Part shown: one piece after another, positions 1-9,123 of the stretch
Layout: each line of letters opens with the position of its first letter
Numbering within the stretch: position 1 is the first letter of the stretch
Assembly: GCF_907165205.1 (NCBI RefSeq)
Contig: NC_058196.1
Coordinates: forward strand, 9,466,501-9,530,500
DNA: 64,000 nt
Direction: 5' to 3'
Source of the DNA: Coccinella septempunctata
Taxonomy: Eukaryota > Arthropoda > Insecta > Coleoptera > Coccinellidae
The notes under the pieces: model-generated
Told to the model about the DNA's origin: nothing
Database searches by the model: none
What the model saw: only the letters and a program-made list of their open reading frames with translations
Program-made: the position numbers and the translations under genes

Positions 1-1372
1 AATTCCTATCTGCACTATCGAACTGAAATTCAACATGTGCCTCTCAATTCGAAAACTATGTGCAGTTTCAAGATTTGGTTCGAATTGATTCAACAGTTTT
101 TAGGAATTGATATCATACCGTGCCGAATAGACCACTGAAATCTCAATTGCTATCAGAACTATCGAACTCAAATTCAACATATGCATCTCATTTCGAAAAC
201 TATGTGCAGTTCCACGATTTGGTTCGAATCGATCCAATAGTTTTCGAGGAATTGATATCACACTTTGCCGAATTGACCACTGAAATCTCAATTCCTATCT
301 GAACTATCGAACTGAAATTCAACATGTACATCTCAATCCGAAAACTATGTGCAGTTTCAAGATTTGGTTCGAATTGATCCAACAGTTTTCGAGGTTTTGA
401 TATCACACTTTGCCGAATTGACCACTGAAATCTCAATTTCTATCTGAACTATCGATCTGAAATTCAACATGTGCATCTCATTTCGAAAACTATGTGCAGT
501 TTCACGATTTGGTTCGAATCGATCCAATAGTTCCTTAGGGATTGAAATGATATTTTGCCGAATCGACTACTGAAATCTTCATTCCTATCAGAACTATCGA
601 TCTGAAATTCAACATGTGCATCTCAATTCGAAAACTATATGCAGTTTCATGATTTGGGTCGAATTGGTTCAACAGTTTTTGAGGAATTGATATCACACTT
701 TGCCGAATAGACCACTGAAATCTCAATTCCTATCTGCACTATCGAACTGAAATTCAACATGTGCATCTCAATTCGAAAACTATGTGCAGTTTCAAGATTT
801 GGTTCGAATCGATCCAACAGTTTTCGAGGAATTGATATCACACTTTGCCGAATAGACCACTGAAATCTCAATTCCTATCTGCACTATCGAACTGAAATTC
901 AACATGTGCATCTCAATTCGAAAACTACGTGCAGTTTCAAGATTTGGTTCGAATTGATCCAACAGTTTTCGAGGAATTGATATCACACTTTGCCGAATTG
1001 ACAACTGAAATCTCAATTTCTATCTGAACTATCAAACTGAATTTCAACATGTGGATCTCAATTCGAAAACTATGTGCAGTTTCAAGATTTGGTTCGAATT
1101 GGTTCAACAGTTTTTGAGGAATTGATATCACACTTTGCCGAATAGACCACTGAAATCTCAATTCCTATCTGCACTATCGAACTGAAATTCAACATGTGCA
1201 TCTCAATTCGAAAACTATGTGCAGTTTCAAGATTTGGTTCGAATTGATCCAACAGTTTTCGAGGAATGGATATCACACTTTGCTGAATAGACCACTGAAA
1301 TCTCAATTCCTATCTGCACTATCGAACTGAAATTCAACATGTGCATCTCAATTCGAAAACTACGTGCAGATT
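1..1372 (-). repeat. 145-bp satellite block S1 (reverse orientation)
   Basis: Head-to-tail 145-bp monomers run from the window edge to the ANK-1 3' flank. Recurring landmarks are gaattgaccactgaaatctc, caacatgtgcatctcaattc and tcaagatttggttcgaatt. Both A-type monomers (gttttcgagg, gatatcacac) and B-type monomers (gttccttaggg, gatattttgcc) are present. The stretch 647-1306 matches 18529-19188 monomer for monomer at a constant offset of 17,882, so S1 is a direct duplicate of part of S4. No gene is supported here: short open frames recur only because the satellite recurs. Confidence 0.97.
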
Positions 1373-1568
1373 GCGTTAATTACAGTTTTTGCGAGTGTTA
1401 CCAAAGATTCGGTGAAATCCTGAATTTTTCTTCCATTTAATGTGTGTTGTTTCGTTCAAAACCTTCCCGAGAGAACTTAAAAAATAAGTTATAAATAAAG
1501 TCAATGTACAGTTAACTTTCATTAGAATTGGGATTTTCAGGATGTGCATTAATTTTTTACGCAGTGTA
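1371..1568. mobile_element. Rearranged Tc1/mariner-like end fragment in the ANK-1 3' flank
   Basis: The segment ends at a TA next to cactgcgtaaaaaattaatg (read on the minus strand), which resembles a Tc1-like inverted terminus. It also carries the ttgcgttaattacag...gtgttacca block found beside the other ANK copies. Compared with those copies, bases 1371-1403 are inverted and about 85 bp next to them are missing. No transposase frame remains. The family assignment rests on the look of the terminus and is tentative. Confidence 0.5.
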
Positions 1569-1581
1569 TTTTAACGATGAA

Positions 1582-1587
1582 TTTATT
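1582..1587 (-). terminator. Poly(A) signal AATAAA of ANK-1
   Basis: AATAAA on the minus strand, about 60 nt past the ANK-1 stop. It is conserved at the same distance in the other two ANK copies. Confidence 0.65.
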
Positions 1588-1645
1588 AACAGAAAAAAAG
1601 CATTCTTTGAATCGATATATACATTAATATAAACACAATTATTAT

Positions 1646-3443
1646 TTACAATCCTCTCATATGGGACTTTGGTCGAATAATTGGTAAACCGATTGTGGTG
1701 AAATCCTTCCTTTCTGAATATATATCTTTAATTCTCCTGACTGTAAGCTCCCAGGTTTCCAAAACCTCGTCGAAGAAGGCTGATCGTGGTTCGCCAACCA
1801 TCGCTGTAGAAGGATCAAGAGACGAGATAAGCGTCGGATACATATAAACTCGGCCACTCAGTATTTGGAAAGGTGTAAATGGGAATCTCCCATCAAATCT
1901 GACGGAGTTCTCGAAATGAATTAAATCCTTATCGAGACGATGCCACAGACATCTCAGCTCATCGTCAGAGTAGATATCCTGATGGATCTTCTCAGGAATA
2001 GGAATTCCATTCAGTGTATGGATGAAGGCGTATTTCATGATCAATAATTTCATTTTCGAATTTCCTCTCTTGATGGCCAGCTCGAACGGATTCAAATTCT
2101 GCTTGTTCAGCATGTCCAATCTTGCCCCATGTCGCAGAAGACAAGCTGCCATTGGCAGGTTCCCATAGGAGACTGCTTTGTGCAAAGGCGTCTCGCTGGC
2201 CATGTTTATCGCGTTTACGTCTATGCCACGTTCTGTGAGGATATATGTTGCTTCTTTGTAAATCTCCGGTTTCACATTCGTCAGCATCGCTAGGCAATGC
2301 AGACAATTGTTCAGTTTGAAATCGGTGTTGCTGGCATCGCTGGTGTTATCTAGAAGTAGCCTGATCAATTCAGGACTAAGCCATTTTTTAGCCATCAGCA
2401 GCAGCAGGGTGTTCCCCCTTATATCAATGGCATCTAAGTTGACGTTATATTTGAGAAGTTCTTCAATGCATTCTTTTCTCTTTTCACTGCTATCATTCAC
2501 CATGTGGATAGGCTTGGAACCGTCGCATGTTTCTGCTTCAACATTGGCACCATTAGTCACCAGGGTTTCAACCAGATGGAGATGCCTAAATTGTATAGCC
2601 AGGTGGAGGGGGGTAACCTTTTTCGAGTCAGTGGCATTGACATTAGCTCCTTTTCGTAATAAAAACAGGACTTTCTCCAAATTTCCCGTTTCGACAGCCA
2701 CATGAAGATCGGTTTTCTGAGGATCCTCAATATTTTCTTTTGGAATATTGATGGTCTGTAAAGAATTTAAGAGAAATTAGGCGATTGCTATGAAGTTAAT
2801 ACTTATATATCAGGTTTTGTGAACAACAAAAATTCAGTCGGTCTATACAGGATGAATCTGTGACTCTTACAAATATTTAAACAATATATTATCGAGGTGA
2901 AAAGAAACATTTTTTTATACCATTTTTTTCGATTCAGCCCTGATAAAAAGATATAGCCATTTTAAGTTTTCATAATGAGCCATAGAGAAACAAGATTCCC
3001 TTCAGAATAAAAGCAGAATCTTTGACACTACACATATATGGTTCTTTCAAACAGAATTGCAATCAGTCAAATCAGTTCATGGTACGTAATGGTCATAATG
3101 GAAAAACTGGAGATGTAGGTGATATTTTGTGTTTAAAAAAGATTCATCAAATAAATGATAAACTATTTTGCGAAATTCATTTCATTCGATAAAACCTTTA
3201 GTGAGAGAAATTTTTTTTCATCAGCCTGTATCTTTTAAACCGAGCCGATTCGGAAAAAATGGTTCAGGAAAAAAATGTTTTTTTTGACCTCAAGAATATA
3301 CTGTTAAAATGTTTGTACGAATCAAAGATTCCGCGTATACAAGAATTTTCAAGTATCATTGCAAATCTCTTTACAGAAAACTTTTATGCACTTACCATTT
3401 TGCGAGAATTGTGGTGTCTTGTTTTATTCTCTCTTCGCGACAT
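1646..3443 (-). CDS. Ankyrin-repeat protein, copy ANK-1 (two exons, intact)
   Basis: Exon 1 is 3443-3396 (16 codons, MSRRENKTRHHNSRKM) and exon 2 is 2755-1646. They are separated by a 640-bp phase-0 GT-AG intron (gtaagt donor, ttctttacag acceptor), giving 385 aa. The frame entering exon 2 is open without an ATG, so the upstream ATG after the TATA box is the chosen start. Ankyrin helices are visible: residues ~31-59 (LHVAVETGNLEKVLFLL), ~63-93 (TPLHLAIQ), ~94-130, then two or three more including TPLHKAVSYGNLPMAACLL. About 130 C-terminal residues have no repeat signature. No signal peptide or membrane segment is seen, so a cytosolic or nuclear protein-protein scaffold is likely; its partner is unknown. 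It is nearly identical to ANK-3 and lies in inverted orientation to it. The function of this gene is not recognised beyond the fold. Confidence 0.88.
2844..3339. mobile_element. Foldback (MITE-like) element inside the ANK-1 intron
   Basis: The ~496-bp element occupies most of the intron. Its ends are diverged inverted repeats of roughly 100 bp: one end reads tatacaggatgaatctgtga inward, the other tatacgcggaatctttgatt inward, and each continues into acaaa, a tttaaca/ttaaaca block and gaggt. It has no coding capacity. The same terminal family recurs as a fragment downstream of ANK-2 and ANK-3. It is present at the same place in ANK-3, so it predates the gene duplication. Confidence 0.6.
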
Positions 3444-3639
3444 ATTTCAGGTTTTAAACACACTGTAGATTAAAAATTTTAACTGTACTGACACGATTGA
3501 AAAACGAAGCACAACTGTACAAAGACACCCATTTACGTTCATTTATATACTCGTAGGAATGGCTAGGTACGTAATTTTTTTCTGAGAACCGTAAGATGAC
3601 CACCGAAATTTCTGCCCCCTTTCAAAATCTCAAACTACC
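3444..3639 (-). promoter_or_regulatory. ANK-1 promoter and 5' UTR
   Basis: On the minus strand a TATATAA box lies at 3549-3543. An initiator-like tacagtt lies about 33 nt downstream (around 3516), and the ATG follows about 73 nt further on. The satellite joins at 3639/3640, about 90 bp upstream of the TATA box, so only a short proximal promoter is kept. The TATA, start site and exon 1 are identical in ANK-3. Confidence 0.65.
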
Positions 3640-5588
3640 TTTCAGTGGTCTATTCGGCAAAGTGTGATATCAATTCCTCGAAAACTGTTGGATCGATTCG
3701 AACCAAATCTTGAAACTGCACATAGTTTTCGAATTGAGATGCACATGTTGAATTTCAGTTCGATAGTGCAGATAGGAATTGAGATTTCAGTGGTCTATTC
3801 GGCAAAGTGTGATATCAATTCCTCAAAAACTGTTGAACCAATTCGACCCAAATCTTGAAACTGCACATAGTTTTCGAATTGAGATGCACATGTTGAATTT
3901 CAGATCAATAGTTCTGATAGGAATGAAGATTTCAGTAGTCGATTCGGCAAAATATCATTTCAATCCCTAAGGAACTATTGGATCGATTCGAACCAAATCG
4001 TGAAACTGCACATAGTTTTCGAAATGAGATGCACATGTTGAATTTCAGATCGATAGTTCTAATAGGAATGGAGATTTCAGAAGTCGATTCGACAATATAT
4101 CATTTCAATTCCTAAGGAACTATTGGATCAATTCGAACCAAATCTTGAAACTGCTCATAGTTTTCGTATTGAGATGCACATGTTGAATTTCAGTTCGATA
4201 GTTCAGATAGAAATTGAGATTTCAGTGGTCAATTCGACAAAGTGTGATATCAATTCCTCGAAAACTGTTGGATCAATTCGAACCAAATCTTGAAACTGCA
4301 CGTAGTTTTCGAATTGAGATGCACATGTTGAATTTCAGTTCGATAGTGCAGATAGGAATTGAGATTTCAGTGGTCTATTCGGCAAAGTGTGATATCAATT
4401 CCTCAAAAACTGTTGAACCAATTCGAACCAAATCTTGAAACTGCACATAGTTTTCGAATTGAGATGCACATGTTGAAATTCAGTTTGATAGTTCAGATAG
4501 AAATTGAGATTTCAGTTGTCAATTCGGCAAAAGAGTGATATCAATTCCTCGAAAACTGTTGGATCAATTCGAACCAAATCTTGAAACTGCACGTAGTTTT
4601 CGAATTGAGATGCACATGTTGAATTTCAGTTCGATAGTGCAGATAGGAATTGAGATTTCAGTGGTCTATTCGGAAAAGTGTGATATCAATTCCTCGAAAA
4701 CTGTTGGATCGATTCGAACCAAATCTTGAAACTGCACATAGTTTTCGAATTGAGATGCACATGTTGAATTTCAGTTCGATAGTTCAGATAGGAATTGAGA
4801 TTTCAGTGGTCTATTCGGCAAAGTGTGATATCAATTCCTCAAAAACTGTTGAACCAATTCGAACCAAATCTTGAAACTGTACATAGTTTTCGAATTGAGA
4901 TGCACATGTTGAATTTCAGTTCGATAGTTCAGATAGAAATTGAGATTTCAGTGGTCAATTCGACAAAGTGTGATATCAATTCCTCGAAAACTGTTGGATC
5001 AATTCGAACCAAATCTTGAAACTGCACGTAGTTTTCGAATTGAGATGCACATGTTGAAATTCAGTTTGATAGTTCAGATAGAAATTGAGATTTCAGTTGT
5101 CAATTCGGCAAAGTGTGATATCAATACCTCGAAAACTGTTGGATCAATTCGAACCAAATCTTGAAACTGCACATAGTTTTCGGATTGAGATGTACATGTT
5201 GAATTTCAGTTCGATAGTTCAGATAGGAATTGAGATTTCAGTGGTCAATTCGGCAAAGTGTGATATCAATTCCTCGAAAACTATTGGATCGATTCGACCC
5301 AAATCGTGAAACTGCATATAGTTTTCGAATTGAGATGCACATGTTGAATTTCAGATCGATAGTTCTGATAGGAATGAAGATTCCAGTAGTCGATTCGGCA
5401 AAATATCATTTCAATTCCTAAGGAACTATTGGATCGATTCGAACCAAATCTTGAAACTGCACATAGTTTTCGAATTGAGATGCACATGTTGAATTTCAGT
5501 TCGATAGTTCAGATAGGAATTGAGATTTCAGTGGTCAATTCGGCAAAGTGTGATATCAATTCCTCGAAAACTGTTGGATCAATTCGAA
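3640..5588 (+). repeat. 145-bp satellite block S2 (forward orientation)
   Basis: Mostly A-type monomers, with a B-type pair near 3950-4130. The block is the mirror image of 24.7-27.1 kb (coordinates sum to 30,740, then 30,305 after a three-monomer step of 435 bp). It is also a direct copy of 60.5-62.6 kb. It begins exactly at the ANK-1 upstream junction and ends at the inversion junction around 5588. Confidence 0.97.
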
Positions 5589-5681
5589 AACTATGTGCAG
5601 TTTCAAGATTTGGTTCGAATTGATCCAACAGTTTTCGAGGAATTGATATCACACTTTGCCGAATTGACCACTGAAATCTCA
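5521..5681. repeat. Head-to-head satellite junction forming a 68-bp perfect inverted repeat
   Basis: Bases 5521-5588 are the exact reverse complement of 5614-5681, with a 25-base spacer. Homology continues outward with few mismatches. The switch from plus to minus monomers sits on CAATTCGAA (5580-5588), a 9-mer present in both orientations at different monomer positions. This suggests joining through inverted microhomology. Confidence 0.9.
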
Positions 5682-7670
5682 ATTTCTATCTGAACTATCA
5701 AACTGAATTTCAACATGTGCATCTCAATTCGAAAACTACGTGCAGTTTCAAGATTTGGTTCGAATTGATCCAACAGTTTTCGAGGAATTGATATCACAAT
5801 TTGCCGAATAGACAACTAGAATCTCAATTCCTATCTGAACTATCGAACTGAAATTCAACATGTGCATCTCAATTCGAAAACTATGTGCAGTTTCAAGATT
5901 TGGTTCGAATCGATCCAATAGTTCCTTAGGAATTGAAATGATATTTTGCCGAATCGACTACTGGAATCTTCATTCCTATCAGAACTATCGATCTGAAATT
6001 CAACATGTGCATCTCAATTCGAAAACTATATGCAGTTTCACGATTTGGGTCGAATCGATCCAATAGTTTTCGAGGAATTGATATCACACTTTGCCGAATT
6101 GACCACTGAAATCTCAATTCCTATCTGAACTATCGAACTGAAATTCAACATGTACATCTCAATCCGAAAACTATGTGCAGTTTCAAGATTTGGTTCGAAT
6201 TGATCCAACAGTTTTCGAGGTATTGATATCACACTTTGCCGAATTGACAACTGAAATCTCAATTTCTATCTGAACTATCAAACTGAATTTCAACATGTGC
6301 ATCTCAATTCGAAAACTACGTGCAGTTTCAAGATTTGGTTCGAATTGATCCAACAGTTTTCGAGGAATTGATATCACACTTTGTCGAATTGACCACTGAA
6401 ATCTCAATTTCTATCTGAACTATCGAACTGAAATTCAACATGTGCATCTCAATTCGAAAACTATGTGAAGTTTCAAGATTTGGGTCGAATTGGTTCAACA
6501 GTTTTTGAGGAATTGATATCACACTTTGCCGAATAGACCACTGAAATCTCAATTTCTATCTGAACTATCAAACTGAATTTCAACATGTGCATCTCAATTC
6601 GAAAACTATGTGCAGTTTCAAGATTTGGTTCGAATTGGTTCAACAGTTTTTGAGGAATTGATATCACACTTTGCCGAATTGACCACTGAAATCTCAATTC
6701 CTATCTGAACTATCGAACTGAAATTTAACATGTACATCTCAATCCGAAAACTATGTGCAGTTTAGAGATTTGGTCCGAATTGATCCAACAGTTTTCGAGG
6801 TATTGATATCACACTTTGCCGAATTGACCACTGAAATCTCAATTTCTATCTGAACTATCGAACTGAAATTCAACATGTGTATCTCAATACGAAAACTATG
6901 AGCAGTTTCAAGATTTGGTTCGAATTGATCCAATAGTTCCTTAGGAATTGAAATGACATTTTGTCGAATCGACTTCTGAAATCTCCATTCCTATTAGAAC
7001 TATCGATCTGAAATTCAACATGTGCATCTCATTTCGAAAACTATGTGCAGTTTCACGATTTGGTTCGAATCGATCCAATAGTTCCTTAGGGATTGAAATG
7101 ATATTTTGCCGAATCGACTACTGGAATCTTCATTCCTATCAGAACTATCGAACTGAAATTCAACATGTACATCTCAATCCGAAAACTATGTGCAGTTTCA
7201 AGATTTGGTTCGAATTGATCCAACAGTTTTCGAGGAATTGATATCACACTTTGCCGAATTGACAACTGAAATCTCAATTTCTATCTGAACTATCAAACTG
7301 AATTTCAACATGTGGATCTCAATTCGAAAACTATGTCCAGTTTCAAGATTTGGTTCGAATTGGTTCAACAGTTTTTGAGGAATTGATATCACACTTTGCC
7401 GAATAGACCACTGAAATCTCAATTCCTATCTGCACTATCGAACTGAAATTCAACATGTGCATCTCAATTCGAAAACTATGTGCAGTTTCAAGATTTGGTT
7501 CGAATCGATCCAATAGTTCCTTGGGGATTGAAATGATATTTTGCCGAATCGACTACTGAAATCTTCATTCCTATCAGAACTATCGATCTGAAATTCAACA
7601 TGTGCATCTCAATTCGAAAACTATGTGCAGTTTCAAGATTTGGTTCGAATTGGTTCAACAGTTTTTGAGG
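5580..7670 (-). repeat. 145-bp satellite block S3 (reverse orientation)
   Basis: Reverse-oriented monomers of both types run from the palindromic junction to the Penelope-like insertion. The first kilobase (5926-6552) repeats 24,884-25,510 in the same order and orientation. The block ends in gtttttgagg, one copy of the insertion's target-site duplication. Confidence 0.97.
7661..7670. repeat. Target-site duplication, left copy (gtttttgagg)
   Basis: A 10-bp satellite sequence repeated at 9114-9123 on the other side of the Penelope-like element. If one copy and the insert are removed, the 145-bp monomer is restored in register. Confidence 0.85.
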
Positions 7671-7720
7671 ATTAATTGAAACGAAGTACTGCAGTGTGTA
7701 GTTTATTAAACTTCAGTTAA

Positions 7721-7760
7721 GAACCGAGCGCTTTCGACAATATGTCATCATCAGGGTTCC
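7721..7760 (-). ncRNA. Hammerhead-ribozyme-like motif in the Penelope-like element
   Basis: On the minus strand the order is GGAACC, CUGAUGA, a GAC-loop-GUC hairpin, GAAA, GCGC, UC, GGUUC. GAACC can pair with GGUUC as stem I, GAC/GUC forms stem II, and GCGC gives a minimal stem III before the UC cleavage dinucleotide. One extra U lies between CUGAUGA and stem II, which departs from the strict consensus. Minimal hammerheads of this type are known from the terminal repeats of Penelope-like elements. Activity is inferred, not shown. Confidence 0.5.
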
Positions 7761-8195
7761 CTGGAAGGGTAACTATGATTATTACAAGAGATAGAAATTT
7801 ATTTTGATAATTACCCGTCCAGGAATAATACCACAGGCGGCATGCGGAAGAGTCAATGCAAATTAAAATTAAAACTTGAAAATTTAAAACTAAAACGCTA
7901 GAATCAGGTACAGTTTTCGCCAGAAGGAACAAACGAATACAAACGTAAACATCCGTCATTCGACGACAAGACAGATAGGTGACCTCCAAACGAATGAAGG
8001 GTGACTTATGACAGATGAAACAAGTGGCACGCAAATCAGTGGTGCCACCCTACAATAACATAATCTATGAACACACACAGTGCCAACAAACAGACGACAA
8101 ACCAATATAGTACACTAACAAACGTTGAAACAAGTGTGAAGCAATGAAATGGTCATATTTTAAAAATCATATTTTAAAATCATATTTTAAAAACG

Positions 8196-9113
8196 TCATG
8201 GGAGTAGCCTCTTGAACAACGGGGTGAAGGTGTTATTGAGGTTCACTTGTGTATTCACGCATTTATTGTTGGACCGCATTTCTCGGCTGATCTCAAGATC
8301 TTCAAACAGGTTCATCTTGATGTTGTACTTATTGCCCGTAATGTTGTGTAGAACCTCAGAGTTCCGATTTGGGCTGAACTGGTGTCGAGAGAATGCGAGA
8401 TGATGGCCAAATGTTGATAGTTGGGGTCTACTCAGATGTTCCTTTATTCTAGTGGATAGCTTCCTCCTAGTCTGGCCCACATACGATGTGTCACAATCAC
8501 CACACTTAAGTTTATATACGCCACTTCGGTCCAGTTTTTTGACATTATCCTTTGAGTTCACTAATAAGGAGCCCAGCGAACGCACACCAGAATAGGAGAT
8601 CCTATAACCGTCAACAGAACGCTCGAGGACGTGAGATATTGCCTCTGACAGGTGGCCCATGTATGGTAGAGAGCAGTATTTCAAGTTGTCCATAACATCT
8701 GAACTGTATGCTAAAGCTCTTCTCTGCTTATTTATTACGTTATTTTTGATCATATCAACTACCTCTGGGTCATAACCATTGTTCAATGCGATTTGTTTAA
8801 TTATATTGAGTTCTTTCTCTCTGTTAGCTTGAGATAAAGGGAAGTTGAGGGCTCTATGAACGTAGCAACGCAAGGCTGCCATCTTGTGGCTTCTGGGGTG
8901 GCACGATTGTGCTGGTATTATGTGATCCGTTTGTGTCTTTTTTCTATATATCTCGAAAGTCAAGGAGCTATCTTCGGATCTGGAGATAGTGAGATCGAGA
9001 AAGTTTATGGATCTGTTGACTTCTAACTCGAGAGTGAATTTTATCCTCGGGTGCAATGTGTTGATGAAGTCCAACAAAGCATGGGCATCATCAGGAGTGC
9101 CGTCTAGGATGAC
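8196..9113 (-). CDS. Penelope-like element ORF, C-terminal part with GIY-YIG endonuclease (5' truncated)
   Basis: The frame is open from the satellite junction (VILDGTPDDAHALLDF) to the stop, about 305 residues, and there is no genuine start codon. The N-terminal part (NRSINFLDLTISR...) matches the post-catalytic end of a Penelope RT. The C-terminal ~100 residues are a GIY-YIG nuclease: SGVYKLKCGDCDTSYVGQTR then KLSTRIKEHLS, with the paired cysteines (KCGDC) typical of Penelope-like elements. In an intact element this domain nicks target DNA for reverse transcription. No frameshift or internal stop is seen, so the insertion looks fairly young. The RT catalytic motifs are absent because of the truncation. 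Confidence 0.88.
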   Translation of the reverse strand, partial: VILDGTPDDAHALLDFINTLHPRIKFTLELEVNRSINFLDLTISRSEDSSLTFEIYRKKTQTDHIIPAQSCHPRSHKMAALRCYVHRALNFPLSQANREKELNIIKQIALNNGYDPEVVDMIKNNVINKQRRALAYSSDVMDNLKYCSLPYMGHLSEAISHVLERSVDGYRISYSGVRSLGSLLVNSKDNVKKLDRSGVYKLKCGDCDTSYVGQTRRKLSTRIKEHLSRPQLSTFGHHLAFSRHQFSPNRNSEVLHNITGNKYNIKMNLFEDLEISREMRSNNKCVNTQVNLNNTFTPLFKRLLP

Positions 9114-9123
9114 GTTTTTGAGG
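9114..9123. repeat. Target-site duplication, right copy (gtttttgagg)
   Basis: Exact match to 7661-7670. The satellite resumes with aattgatatcacac as expected from the monomer. Confidence 0.85.

Larger units (their letters stand above)
7671..9113 (-). mobile_element. 5'-truncated Penelope-like retroelement
   Basis: A 1443-bp insertion in the satellite, on the minus strand, bounded by a 10-bp direct target duplication. It holds the C-terminal part of a Penelope-type ORF (end of the RT region, linker, GIY-YIG endonuclease), a ~525-bp 3' untranslated tail, and a hammerhead-like motif near the 3' end. The reading frame is open right up to the satellite at the 5' end. This is the usual 5' truncation of target-primed retrotransposition. 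Without RT it cannot move by itself. Confidence 0.88.

Noticed and set aside
2307..2705. 132-codon frame opposite ANK exon 2 (and its equivalents at 22366 and 28035)
   Set aside because: Antisense shadow of the ankyrin exon. It moves with the gene copies and has no domain.
3640..5588. Hammerhead ribozyme or CENP-B box inside the 145-bp satellite
   Set aside because: No CUGAUGA plus GAAA core in the monomer on either strand as far as I can see, and no TTCG-N4-A-N2-CGGG match.
100..7422. Repeated 63-78-residue frames of the type MRFQWSIRQSVISIP... and MCISIRKLCAV...
   Set aside because: They recur every 145 bp because the satellite does. The period is not a multiple of three, so each frame ends at the same stop, and overlapping frames exist on both strands. 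No sign of real coding.
8212..8403. 63-codon plus-strand frame in the Penelope-like element
   Set aside because: Antisense shadow of the GIY-YIG coding frame.
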